From Nageia nagi (taxonomy: Eukaryota; Pinophyta), in contig JBITNC010000001.1 in the NCBI GenBank assembly GCA_050084985.1, positions 191,146,001 to 191,210,000 of the forward strand: a stretch of DNA of 64,000 nt, read 5' to 3'. Every line of letters begins with the position of its first letter. The stretch's first letter is position 1. The notes under the pieces were generated by a model, which saw nothing but the letters and a program-made list of their open reading frames with translations, was not told the origin of the DNA and searched no databases. Positions 38,500 through 50,099 of the stretch are shown in pieces. The position numbers and the translations under genes are program-made.

Positions 38500-38830
38500 C
38501 CAGGTTCTGGAAGTGATGAAGTTAGCAAGGAGAATTGAAAAGCTAGGGTTAGTAAATAAAGCATAAGCTGGGGTTAGTAAATAAAGCATAAGCTAAGGTT
38601 AGTAAATGAAGCATTCTGGACCGGGTTCCAGAAGTGATGAAGTCAGCAAGGAGAACTGAAAAGCTGGGGTTAGTAAATAAAGCATTCTATACTGGGTTCT
38701 GGAAGTGATGAAGTCAGCAAGGAGAACTGAAAAGCCAGGGTTAGTAAATAAAGCATTCCAGATCAGGTTTTGAAAGTGATGAAGTCAGCAAGGAGAATTG
38801 AAAAGTCGAGGTTAGTAAATAAAGCATTTC
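38500..38830 (+). repeat. Nested 71 bp and 25 bp tandem repeats in C 5' LTR
   Basis: GTGATGAAG marks the 71 bp unit at 38634, 38705 and 38776, with one more at 38513. In that first unit the 25 bp piece AGCTAGGGTTAGTAAATAAA... occurs three times (38541, 38566, 38591). The 3' LTR has the same arrangement at 45697-46026, so it predates insertion. Confidence 0.9.
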
Positions 38831-39115
38831 GAAAGAGATGACATCATGGGAAGAATGATGTTCACATTTTTGAATGAAACTGGGTTTCAAAGATGATGAG
38901 GTCAGCAAGGGGTGATTAAAAAGGCCAAAGTCAGTAGATTAAGTGTTCTGGAATGAAATGATAAAAGCTCAGTTGTAAAAAACTAGGTTCTAAAGAAAGT
39001 GAGTAAAGCATTCCGGAAGCATGAAGATGACATCACGAGGAGAACAACGTTCACATTTTTAAATGAAATCAGGTTCTGGAGAGGATGAGGTCAGCAAGGG
39101 GTGATTAAAAAGTCT

Positions 39116-39187
39116 AGAGATAAAAGTTCGGAGATAAAAGTCTGAAGATAAAAGTTTAGAGATAAAAGTCCAGAGATAAAAGTTCGG
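39116..39187 (+). repeat. ~14 bp GATAAAAGT repeat in C 5' LTR
   Basis: Five copies of a GAGATAAAAGTxxx unit in a row; the 3' LTR carries a matching run at 46314-46385. Confidence 0.9.
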
Positions 39188-40282
39188 ACATCGTGGGAAG
39201 CATTTTACTCTACTTCCAGAGTCCAGAGAAGATGACATTAGCAGTTGGTGTTGAAAAATCCGGAAGGCCACGCAGATACCTTGGAACTCTCTTTCAAAGT
39301 CTGGAGATGATGACATCATGGTGAATACAATAAACATCCGGTAAGCTAGTAGGCCATGTAGATACCTTGGAACTCTCTTCCAGAATCAGTGGAGAAAGAG
39401 CTACACTTGTCTGAACAACTCTATTTGAGCAAGAGGAGAGTTCATCAGTTACAGTAGTTACAGTCTCAGATAGTGAACTCTCTTAGTGCAGGAGTAGTTA
39501 CAAATAAAGATTCCTTTTCAGTTTATTTTTGGTAACGTGTCATGACAGGAACAATTTCGTGAGGGTTTTCTTGATGTGTAATGGTTTTCTTGATGTGTAA
39601 CAGTTTGTAGGAATGGATGTGAAGAGTGGATGGTAGATTTAGGGAAAATGGGCAAGTAGAAATGCGGAGAGTCAAAGGAATAGCATGAAAGAGGTGGAGA
39701 GTGGATTGAAGAAGGTGTGAAAAATGAGTGTGGAGAGGAGGGTGAGAAGAGAAGTGTGAAGTGGAGAGGGAAGAGCATGGAAGAGGGGAGTATCCGAAGT
39801 ATGTGAAGTGAGCAAACAAATATGCAGAGAGGATAGTGATTGTTTAACTATGTTACTTTGGAGCTGTGTGCAGAGATTAAACAATGAGCATTAGAGCTAG
39901 ACCATTGAGGGTCTTCTAGAACTGTATTCCTTCCTCCTTTTTGAATGTTGTATCAAGTGGGTGCTTAATAGCTAGAGTTGGTGCTCCTAGCAGTAGGTGC
40001 TACTATATTTAAAGTGGTAGTTGGTGCTACCCTTCACAGTTGGTGTTGTGAATCTGTAAGCTTTCTTTAATGACTGGATTTGGATTGGAGTCCAAGCAGT
40101 CATGTTCGGGGATGTAGCCAATCTGGTGAACCTCGTTATATCTGGTGTTGTGTGATGTACTTGGTGTGCTTGCTCAATTTTCTCTAGCTTTTAATCTATC
40201 TTTATTTACAAAGCTTAAATTGATTATTTTTATATACATTGATTCACCCCCCCCCTCTCAGTGTCACTCAAAGTCGAACAAT

Positions 40283-40295
40283 TGGTATCAGAGCC
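40283..40295 (+). promoter_or_regulatory. Element C primer binding site
   Basis: TGGTATCAGAGCC, a perfect initiator tRNA-Met site, two bases after the LTR end. Confidence 0.95.
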
Positions 40296-40344
40296 ATGTT
40301 CCTACTTAGGCTATAATAGCTAAGGAGATCCTGGTAGTGACACT

Positions 40345-42300
40345 ATGGCAAGTGGAGAAGGGTTCTCATCTAACAAGGAAGCTCTCTTTGATGGAACCAA
40401 TTATGCTTTCTGGAAAATTCGAATGAAGACTTATCTTAGTGCATTGGGTTATGGTACTTGGGATGCTGTTAAAAGGGGTTACACTCTCCCCCTATAGGTC
40501 CATCAGATGAAGCAGAAAGAAAGGCATTTGAATGTGATGCAAAAGCAAGAAATGCCCTAATGTGTGGTCTTGTGGACAGTGAACTGGTGAAAGTTATGAC
40601 GTGCAAATCTACAAAAGAAATATGGAATAAGTTGAAGAGCATTCACGAAGGAGATGATAAAGTCAAGGAAGCAAAACTCCAAACTCATAGAGCTCAATTC
40701 GAAGTTCTAAAGATGAATGAAGATGAAACCATCGAAGCATACATGTTGAGAGTAAATGAAATTACTAATGCAATTAGAGGTCTTGGAGAAGAAATTGAAG
40801 ATCATGTCATCGTGAAAAAGGTACTGCAATCTCTCACATCTCGCTTTGATTCAAAGGTGTCTGCTATTGAAGAAGCAAAAAATTTGAAAACTTTCGGCAT
40901 GGATGAAATGCATGGATCGCTGACTGCTTATGAAATGAGGATCAGAAAAGCAAAATATTCAAAAAAGGAAGCAGCATTTAAAGCCAATAACATTACCACA
41001 ACCAAAATAGATTCTGACGATGAGGAACAATCTGATGAAGCAGAAGCAAATTTTGTTAGAAAGCTAAAAAGGGGAAAAGGTAAATATAAAGGCAAGCTAC
41101 CATTTAAATGTTTTAACTATGGTGGTATTGGTCATTTCATTTCAAAATGTCCATATAGAAGAATTGATAAAGATGATCAAGAATCATATTTTGAGAAAAA
41201 CCACAAAATGAAATCTCATGCTCGAAATAGAAGGTCAAATAGACAGAGCTTCATATCTAGAAATGAAGGCTCCACTGATGATGATTCTAGTAATGAATCA
41301 GAAAAAGAATACAATGGAGCATTGTTTATGGCATTTGAAGAGAAACTGAATGAAGATAATCAAAATGACCAAGAACATAAAAAGGAAGAGATAGATGAAG
41401 AAAATGACTGTGTGATTGAGATTGATCTTGAAGAAGAACTAATAACAGCATTGAATGAATTGAATAAAGAAATAAAGAAAAATAAGAAACTCTCAAAAAG
41501 GTTTGATGATGCAAGTAATATTATAGAAAACTTAAAAATAGAAGTGGAAGAATCTAAGAGGATAAATGAGAGTTTGGAGGAATAGCTTCTTGTGAAAGTT
41601 AAAAATTACAGTAATCTTGAAGAAGAAATAACTGGGCTACGTATGCAACTAGAGGAAGTCACCAAGAAAATCAGCTCTTTTGAATATCTAGAAGGAAGGT
41701 CGACTAAACTCAGCGAAATCATTAACAGTCAAAGAATGTTTTTTGATAAATCTAGTCTGGGATATGAACAAGGACAATCTTCCAATGATATAAAAAGGGA
41801 AAACATAAAAGAAACCAAAAAGAAGGAAGATAGCTCAGGACTGGAGGATGATGTCTTCACTCAAGTGCATTCCAGAAGAAGACCCTATGTAGGACCAAGA
41901 AGTACTCAGCAATATAATAGCTACATCCATCCCTTCAATGGATACTGTTTCAAATGCAATGCGTATGGACACAAAATTTTTGAATGTAAGTATAATATCG
42001 CTCCAAGAACCTTTGTCACTAGGAATGCATTCGGCCCACTAATGGAGTATCCAGTTGAGTGTTACAACTGTCATGAGTATGGACACATTGCCAGATTCTG
42101 TAGAAATAATCATGGCATGAGGTTCTTTCCACCGAGATAATTTCCTTCCATAAGATAGAATAAATAGTTTCAGAGCAGTCATCCACAGGTAGAAGAAAAG
42201 TATAATAAAAAATAAGGAGCTGAAATAAAAGTAAAACAAGTCTGGAAAGAAAAGGAAAAACTCAGAGAGGATAAAGAGTCTTTAATCGTTCAAACAGCAT
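40345..42300 (+). pseudogene. Element C gag
   Basis: The start is the ATG at 40345, which opens LFDGTNYAFWKIRMKTYL, the UBN2-type copia gag entry. A one-base loss in a C run near 40490 shifts the frame. Open reading then runs from about 40494 to 41582 through the capsid core (EIWNKLKSIHEGDDKVKEAK). Three zinc knuckles follow: CFNYGGIGHFISKC (second Cys changed to Tyr), CFKCNAYGHKIFEC and CYNCHEYGHIARFC (both intact). A long Lys/Glu-rich coiled coil at about 41320-41720 separates the first from the others, as in Sireviruses. In-frame stops lie at 41583, 42138, 42156, 42165 and 42213. The frame continues straight into pol. Confidence 0.9.
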
Positions 42301-45300
42301 TAAAAGCTCAAGACAAACCATCACCATGGATATTAGACAGTGGATGCTCAAGTCACATGACAAGTGACAAGAAGAAATTTCAAAAACTACAAGAATATGA
42401 AGGTGGGTCAGTAAGATTTGGAAATAATGATGGCGCACAGATTATCAGCAAAGGGACAATCAAAATAAATGACGACAACATCAGATTCGAAGAGGTATTA
42501 TTTGTTGTGGGACTGAAGCATAATTTGTTGAGCGTCAGTCAAATATGTGACAAAGGACATGATGTAATTTTCAAAAAGCATGGCTGTGAGATCCGAAGGG
42601 CAAATAGTGGTAGACTTGTAGCAGTTGGTACAAGAACCTATGGTAATTTATACACCTTATCAGATATTTCAGAGGGATCATGTCTTCTAGGCAAGGAGAG
42701 TGATAATTGGCTATGGCATAAGAGATTGGGACACATCTATTTTAAAAACTTGATGAACATTTGCTCAAAAAGAGCAGTAAGAGATATGCCCAGTATCAGT
42801 ACACCAGCAAATGATATTTGTGATTCATGCTAAAGGGGAAAGCAAACTCAGGAAAAGTTCAAAGTGAAAGAATATCACACAAGTAGACCATTGGAAATCG
42901 TACACACTGACCTATGCAGACCAATGAGAACATAAAGCTTCAATGAAGATAAGTATTTTATTCTGTTCATAGATGATTATTCAAGAATGACTTGGGTGCA
43001 ATTTTTAAAACATAAATATGAAGCTTTTGAAATGTTCAAAGCATTTAAAAATCAAGTAGAAAATCAGATAGAGAGGAGAATTAAATGTCTTCGCTCAAAC
43101 AGAGGAGGTGAGTTCACTTTTGATGAGTTTACTGAGTTTTGCATACAACACGGAATTAAAAGACAATTCTCTGCAGCTAGAACTCCACAACAAAATGGAG
43201 TAGTTGAAAGAAAAAATAGAGCAGTACAAGAAATGGCTCAAACCATGCTGATAGAAAGCAAGGTTGCTGATAGGTTCTGGAAAGAAGCAGTGCATACTGC
43301 AGTGCATATTCAAAATAGATGTATGATGCGACCACATGAGGATAGAACACCATATGAATTATGGTTTGGAAGAAGAGCTACAGTGAGGCACTTCAGGATG
43401 TTTGGCAGTAAATGCTATATCAAGAGAATAGAAGAAAATTTAGGAAAGTTTGAGGATAGATTTGATGAAGGTATCTTTCTTGGTTACTCTTCGAAGAGCA
43501 AAGCATACAGGTGTTACAATAAAAGGACAAAAATAATCGTTGATAGTGCTGATGTTCGTGTTGATGAGCAAAGAGATCTTCCCAAGAGAAATGATGATGA
43601 TGATCTTCCTACTTATCAAGATTCAATTGAAGAAGACAAAAAGAATAAAAACAAATCTAAGCCTCCTGTACAGCAATCACAAGTAAAGAAACCAAAAGAT
43701 TCAAATTCACCAAGTAACCCAAATAGTGTTTCAAAAAATGAGTCGGAAGAAGATGAAAATTCAAAAACTCCACCAAATAGATGGCATAAGGATCATCCAC
43801 AAGAGCAAATCATTGGTGAGTTTCATACAGGCATCCAAACTCGCAGAGGGGTTTCATGCACCTATTCTCTCCTATCCAATATAGAGCCTAAAAATGTCTC
43901 AGAAGCTAGCCAAGATGAAAGCTGGATGAAAGCAATGGAGGAAGAACTCACTCAAATTGAAAAGAATGAAACATGGGAACTCGTTCCTAGACCAGCCAAT
44001 AAAAATGTGATTGGCACAAAGTGGATTTTTCGCAATAAGTTGAATGAAGATGGGATAGTGGTTCGAAATAAAGCTAGACTTGTTTGCAAGGGATATGCTC
44101 AAGTTGAAGGAATTGATTTTGAAGAAACTTTTGCACCTGTGGCCAGATTAGAAGCTATTCACATGTTTTTAGCTTTTGCAGTGTATAAAGACTTTAAAGT
44201 TTATCAAATGGATGTAAAATCAACCTTTCTAAATGGCAAAATTGAGGAAGAAGTCTATATTGAATAGCCAGATGGTTTCCAATTGGGAGAGAATCCTAAT
44301 CTGGTATGCAAATTAAAGAAGGCTCTGTATGGTTTAAAACAGGCACCTCGAGCATGGTACTCCAGACTTGATACATATCTTCAGCAGCAAGGCTTTAGAA
44401 AAGGAATGGTGGATAGCAATTTATACATTAAATCAGAAAAGGAAAATCAACTAATTATTGTTGTCTATGTAGATGATATAATCTTTGGAGGAAGCAAGAA
44501 TGAGCTATGTAAAAATCTTTCTGACAACATGCAAACAGAATTCGAGATGTCTATGATAGGTGAGCTTGCATTTTTTCTCGGCTTATAGATCAATCAGTTG
44601 AAGAATGGCATGTTCATTTCTCAAACCAAGTATGTTAAGGAGATGCTAAAGAAGTTTACCATGGAAGATTGTAAACCTGTGAGCACCCCTATGACGATAG
44701 GCTGCAAATTAAGCAAGGATGATAAAGCACCAACAGTAGATCAAACACAATACAGGTCAATGATTGGAAGTTTATTATATTTGACAGCTACTAGACCAGA
44801 TATTCTTCAAGCAGTATGTATGGTTGCTCGATTTCAAGCAAATCCCAAAGAAACACATGTTACTGCAGTAAAGAGAATATTCAGATATCTCAAAGGTATA
44901 GTAGAATATGGTTTATAGTATCCTAGAGGAAAGGACTTTACACTTGTTGCCTTTTCAGATGCAGACTGGGCAAGATGCGTGGATGATAGGAAGAGCACCA
45001 ATGGAGGAGCATTTTATTTGGGTAACAATCTTGTTGGCTGGCATAGTAAAAAGCAAGACTTAGTATCCCTATCTATAGTAGAAGCAGAGTATATAGTAGC
45101 AACTTCTTGCTGCACATAGATTCTATGGATGAAGCAGATGCTAAAAGATTTTGGTATACAGATTAATGAGCCCATATCAGTTCTTTGTGATAACATAAGT
45201 GCAATCAATATATCAAAAAATCCTATTATGCACTCATGAACAAAGCATATTACAATCAGATATCACTTTCTAAAAGAAAGAGTGGCACAAGGAGAAGTAC

Positions 45301-45413
45301 AGTTGGATTTTGTTCCAACCACAGAGCAAGTAGCAGACATCTTTACAAAGCCTTTGCCCAAAGACTTCTTCGAACATCTTCGAAACAAGCTAGGAGTTGT
45401 TGTCCTTCCCTAG
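42301..45413 (+). pseudogene. Element C pol: protease, integrase, reverse transcriptase, RNase H
   Basis: The same frame as gag, in copia order. Protease: WILDSGCSSHM at 42330, active site intact. Integrase: the HHCC finger (WHKRLGH to CDSC), then HTD, then LRSNRGGEF where the second catalytic Asp is Asn, and NGVVERKN with the Glu kept. Reverse transcriptase: [14 protein letters not shown], then VYVDD at about 44462-44476. RNase H: FSDADW, VEAEY and LCDN all kept. The reading ends at TAG 45411. Stops at 42831, 42933, 44265, 44586, 44916, 45117 and 45237 are each one C-to-T step from Gln or Arg. No other frameshift occurs in 3.1 kb, so the decay is almost purely by transitions. Confidence 0.92.
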
Positions 45414-45440
45414 CATTAGCTAGTTTTGGATGTCACATTC

Positions 45441-45645
45441 TCAGGGGGAGTGTTTATTTTTTCCTTCCTATGTTTCTTCTGTGTATCTTGTTTTTGTATG
45501 CATACTACTGATTTCCTGAGAATGTCATGTATGGACTCAGGGGGAGTCTGTAAATGCCCTTTGTTATTGTTGACAAAGGGGGAGAGAAAAGTCCCGATGT
45601 TGGTGTCTGATCAGTGGTGTTGCCAATAATTCCAAAGGGGGAGAT
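45441..45645 (+). promoter_or_regulatory. Multiple polypurine tracts of element C
   Basis: CAGGGGGAG at 45442 and about 45538, AAAGGGGGAGAGAAAA at 45575-45590, and CAAAGGGGGAGAT directly before the 3' LTR. Repeated tracts of this type are described for Sireviruses; the last one is placed to prime plus-strand DNA. Confidence 0.85.
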
Positions 45646-47477
45646 TGTTGAGCATGTGTGATTGTCATTGTTGTCAACACGTGGTTTTGGTAAAGATTGG
45701 GTTCCGGAAGTGATGAAGTTAGCAAGGAGAACTAAAAAGCCAGGGTTAGTAAATAAAGCATAAGCTAGGGTTAGTAAATAAAGCATAAGCTGGGGTTAGT
45801 AAATGAAGCATTCTGGACCAGGTTCTGGAAGTGATGAAGTCAGTAAGGAGAACTAAAAAGTCAGGGTTAGTAAATAAAGCATTCCAGATCAGGTTCTAGA
45901 AGTGATGAAGTTAGCAAGGAGAACTGAAAAGCCAGGGTTAGTAAATAAAGCATTTCAGACCAGGTTCCAAAAGTGATGAAGTCAGCAAGGAGAATTGAAA
46001 AGCTGGAGTTAGTAAATAAAGCATTTCGGAAGAGATGACATCACAGGAAGAATGATGTTCACATTTTTGAATGAAACTAGGTTTCAGAGATGATGAGGTC
46101 AGCAAGGGGTGATTAAAAAGGCCGAAGTCAGTAGATTAAGCATTTTGGAATGAAATGATAAAAGCTTAGTTGTAAAAAATTAGGTTCCAAAGAAAGTGAG
46201 TAAAGCATTCCGAAAGCATGAAGATGATGTCACAGGGAGAATAATGTTCACATTTTTAAATGAATCTGGGTTCCAGAGAGGATGAGGTCAGCAAGGGGTG
46301 ATTAAAAAGTCCAGAGATAAAAGTTCGAAGATAAAATTTTAGAGATAAAAGTTCAGAGATAAAAGTCTGGAGATAAAAGTCTGGACATCGTGGGAAGCAT
46401 TTTACTCTACTTCCAGAGTCCATAGAAGATGATGTTAGCAGTTGGTGTTGAAAAGTTTGGAAGGCCACGTAGATACCTTGGAACTCTCTTCCAGAGTCCT
46501 GAGATGATGACATCATGGTGAATACAATAAACATATGGTAAGCTAGTAGGCCATGTAGATACCTTGGAACTCTCTTTCGGAATCAGTGGAGAAAGAGCTA
46601 CACTTGTCTGAACAACTCTGTTTGAGCAAGAGGAGAGTTCATCAGTTATAGTAGTTGTAGTCTCAGATAGTGAACTCTCTTAGTGCAGGAGCAGTTACAA
46701 ATAAAGATTCCTTTTCAGTTTGTTTTTGGTAACGTGTCATGATAGGAACACTTTCGTGAGGGGTTTTCTTGATGTGTAAAGATTTTCTTGATGTGTAACG
46801 GTTTGTAGGAATGGATGTGAAGAGTGGATGTAGATTTAGGGAAAATGGGCAAGCAAAAATGTGGAGAGTCGAAGGAATAGAGTGAAAGAGGTGGAGAGTG
46901 GATTGAAGAAGGTGTGAAAAACAAGCATGGAGAGGAGGGTGAGAAGAGAAGTGTGAAGTGGAGAGGGAAGAGCGTGGAAGAGGGGAGTATCCGGAGTATG
47001 TGAAGTGAGCAAATGAATATGCAGAGAGGATAGTGATTATTTAACTGTGTTACTTTGGAGCTGTGTGCAGAGATCAAATAATGAGCATTAGAGCTAGACC
47101 ATTGAGGGTCTTTTAGAACTGTATTCCTTCCTCCTTTTTGAATGTTGTATCAAGTGGGTGCTTGATAGCTAGAGTTGGTGCTCTTAGCAGTAGGTGCTGC
47201 TATATTTAAAGTGGTAGTTGGTGGTACCCTTCATAGTTGGTACTGTGAATCTGTAAGCTTTCTTTAATGACTAGATTTGGATTGGAGTCCAAGCAGTCAT
47301 GTTCGGGGATGTAGCCAATCTGGTGAACCTCGTTATATCTGGTGTTGTGTGATGTACTTGGTGTGCTTGCTCAATTTTCTTTGGCTTTTAATTTGTCTTT
47401 ATTTACGAAGCTTAAATTGATTATTTTTATATACACTGATTCACCCCCCCCCTCTCAGTGTCACTTGAAGTCCAACA
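45646..47477 (+). repeat. Element C 3' LTR
   Basis: 1832 bp, matching 38449-40280 throughout, including the tandem repeats. Followed by the AATAT target duplication at 47478-47482. Confidence 0.95.
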
Positions 47478-48500
47478 AATATGCTCATTATTATGTCAAG
47501 AGATACCTTCCTAGATGTTTACTAAATAACAAAAACTTTAGAGCATACCTTGGTATCCTCTGAAAAGATGTAGCATAGAACCATTATAATATTATTTCCT
47601 AATTTACCTCCTAAATAAGTCCCACAAATTGCTCATCCTAGATTTTTAGCCTTAACACCTCCTCCCAAACCTATTATTTAGAATTAGATACTAGCATTAC
47701 CTACTCTTACATCCACTAATGCTAGTACTTATTCTAAATCTTAAGAAAAGAAAAGAATAAAGCAATTGGAGGTAACTATTAGGAACCTTACCAATAAGCT
47801 CACTTTGTAAGAAAGATAAAATCAAAGTTTTAATTATAGAAAATATGATAATCAATATCAACCTAGATTCTAGTTTAAGATAAACTAGCCAAAATAATCA
47901 AGTGTCCCCTAAATAATTAAAAATATTGTTATGACAAGTTCTATAGAAAGTGTTGCTCTGAGTATTATAGAATGGTGTTCCCCATGTTTAGATCCTCATT
48001 TTCTAGAATCATGTGTGGTTTATCAACATAAATATTTGGGATTACATTTAGACCAGATGATGGAATGTGTATCAGATCCTACTACTAATCTCATCATGGT
48101 AAATTTTTGGCTTCTAGGATATGCTGGAGAATAAGTGAATTGTGTTCAAACTAGAGCTTCTTATTCAATAGCTCCATAACTCATAGTTACACAACAAAAT
48201 TGAGCATCTATTCTAGTACAACCTAAACCTAAGAAAGCTAAGACTTCCTTAGCCCAGCCATAAGATCAACAAGATCAATTCTCGACACATTTAGGCAATG
48301 TTTCTCAAAATTCAAGTACTAATATCCCTACTAAAATAAATCTTGTTGCAATCAAAAAAGAAGTCTCAAGGAAGGAGAGACCTAATATGTTGAGGTATCC
48401 TTTTATTACAAATTATGATAAATAAAAAGACACTCAACAATTTAGAACACATCAACAAGTAGAATCAAGCAAGTCTGTCCCATATGCGCTATATAATATT
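47478..48500 (+). pseudogene. Element B gag, part after the C insertion
   Basis: Continues the capsid of 37976-38448. Several frames and stops. A block near 47967-48010 reads WCSPCLDPHFLESC, a zinc-knuckle-like Cys/His set with spacing C-2-C-3-H-4-C instead of the usual C-2-C-4-H-4-C. The rest is Gln/Lys/Pro-rich, as expected for the nucleocapsid side of gag. Confidence 0.6.
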
Positions 48501-49046
48501 ATGGAAGAACTGAAGAAAACTCCTTCTAAGATGACTATATATGATGCATTAAAGATACCAGGTCAATTAGATCTTTCGCAAGAGACCTTGAAATTAAATA
48601 ATAGTAAGAAGAGGATAAATGAAGGAAATGTCATCTTTGCAATATTTGATGATGTCCCTCCAGCTCCCATAGGTATAAGAAAACCCCCACCATTCTATCT
48701 ATCTTTAAGATTAGAAGGTTGGATAGTAAATAATTATATGATAGATACCAAAGTTGCAATAACTATGATTCATAAAGTTATTGCAAATGAAATGAGGTTG
48801 TATATTATAAGATGCATTTATGGTGTCATACAATTAGATTCTTCCTCTGTAGATATCTTTGGTAGAGTTAAAAGAGTCCCAATAATTTTGAATGCATTCC
48901 CTAACATTTGTGTTATTCAAGATATCATTATGGTTGATCTTCCACCTTTGTTTGGAATATGTCTATCTAGAGAATTTACTACTAAATTGGGAGGGTACTT
49001 ATCTTTAGAATATGCTCATGTTTTACTTCCTTTCCAAAATAAATAA
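48501..49046 (+). pseudogene. Element B aspartic protease region
   Basis: Open for 181 codons. The entry MTIYDALKIPGQLDL is a Tat-type lead-in to protease. The active site reads NNYMIDTKVAITMIHK: the catalytic Asp and Thr remain, but the Gly of DTGA is Lys, so the enzyme would not work. The second half (VPIILNAFPNICVIQDIIMV) fits the retropepsin fold. It lies directly upstream of the unusual RNase H. Confidence 0.7.
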
Positions 49047-49269
49047 ATGAAAATTCTAAATGAGGGAACTAAAAGTGTTCATCTTAAGTAGATCACAAAA
49101 CAAAATTGTATGAATGGCCCCCAACCTATGGAAGTATTTGAAAGGGATACACTTAGAGAATCACTCCTGGCAACTAAATTTCTTTTAGTAAATTATTTAA
49201 ATTATCAATTCACAAATGTTGGCATGGATAATTATTATTTATATGAAGAAATGTAGTCAATCTCAATCA

Positions 49270-49830
49270 TAACTAAAAAGGAACATGAGATATGGATAAT
49301 GCACTTTGATGGATCCAAATGTAAGCATGTATGTGGAGCTAGAGTTGTATTCAAATATCCATAAGGACATATGAAAAGATTTTCTTTCATATTCACATGG
49401 AATTGTACAAATAATGCTATTGAGTATGTAGCCTTTTATTTAGAATTATCTAAAGTGATTAGTATAGGCATCAGATGCCTAATTATCCATGGTGATTCAG
49501 AATTGGTCATAAAGCAAGTCAAAAACTAGATTAATGCAAAATATCATTATATAAATACCTATAAGAATAGAGTTTGGGATTTATTGAAGTCATTCTTAGT
49601 TATCAATTTTATATCTATTCCTATAAGGTACAACCAAATAGTTGATGCACTTACTAGCAAAGGGGCATATTATAATCTTGCTCATTATAAAAGTGGAGCT
49701 CTTAGAGTCAAAGTTCAATGTAGGCCTTTAGTACTTAATGCTACAAATTTTTGGCAAGTATTCGATTTTGATGAGGATATTATGAACTTTCTCTTGTATG
49801 AAATAGTAGCTCACACTTTTGGTATTTAGG
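49270..49830 (+). pseudogene. Element B plant-type RNase H placed before reverse transcriptase
   Basis: One frame with two stops (49363, 49528) reads IMHFDGSKCKHVCGARVVF, then TNNAIEYVAFYLELS, then IIHGDSELVIKQV, and IPIRYNQIVDALTSKGA. These are the four acidic positions of RNase H1: Asp, Glu, Asp and Asp, all present. The TNNxxEY form is that of the plant/archaeal type captured by Tat elements, which degrades RNA in RNA-DNA hybrids. Its position between protease and reverse transcriptase differs from the order usually given for Tat elements (after the gypsy RNase H). The ending LVLNATNFWQVFDFDEDIMN leads to the reverse transcriptase. Confidence 0.8.
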
Positions 49831-50099
49831 AATTACCTAAGTATTTCTAAGAATTAGATGTTATCCAACTTAGAAATAATGTTATACCAAAAGGATTACT
49901 TTCTTTTGAAAGACTATTTGATTTAGAAGATGTTCAGAAAGCTAAATCCTTGGCCTACCAAAAGGAGAGTTTTGTTGAGCTTGAAATAGAAACTGGTAAG
50001 TATATAAAGGTAGGTTTAGAGTGTTCTAATAAATAAAAAATTGTTATGTCTCAAATCTATCATGATTTCTTAAAATTAATTGTTTGGGCTTATAATGAT

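Larger units (their letters stand above)
38449..40280 (+). repeat. Element C 5' LTR
   Basis: Same length as the 3' LTR. It contains 71 bp and 25 bp tandem repeats, a 14 bp repeat region, a possible TATA box at about 40004 (CTATATTTAAAG), and a C-rich run at 40247-40255. Confidence 0.95.
38449..47477 (+). mobile_element. Element C: Sirevirus-like Ty1/copia retrotransposon
   Basis: Two 1832 bp LTRs (38449-40280 and 45646-47477), both starting TGTTGAGCATG and ending in ACA, are flanked by identical AATAT. A perfect tRNA-Met primer site follows the 5' LTR, and four polypurine copies precede the 3' LTR. One gag-pol frame runs between them. The repeated GGGGGAG tracts, long coiled-coil gag and primer site are features of Sireviruses (SIRE/Maximus). 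It is the youngest of the nested elements: LTR ends, target duplication and frame are best kept. In the first 100 bp the LTRs differ at about eight sites, all transitions. Confidence 0.9.

Noticed and set aside
39518-39884. Overlapping Ser/His/Leu-rich - strand frames in the C LTR (and 46715-47077)
   Set aside because: They are antisense readings of a GA-rich LTR region present in both LTRs, with different breaks in each, and have no domain.
43095-43337. 80-codon - strand frame, and similar ones at 43899-44102, 42039-42239 and 41326-41514
   Set aside because: Shadows of the gag-pol of C in other frames.
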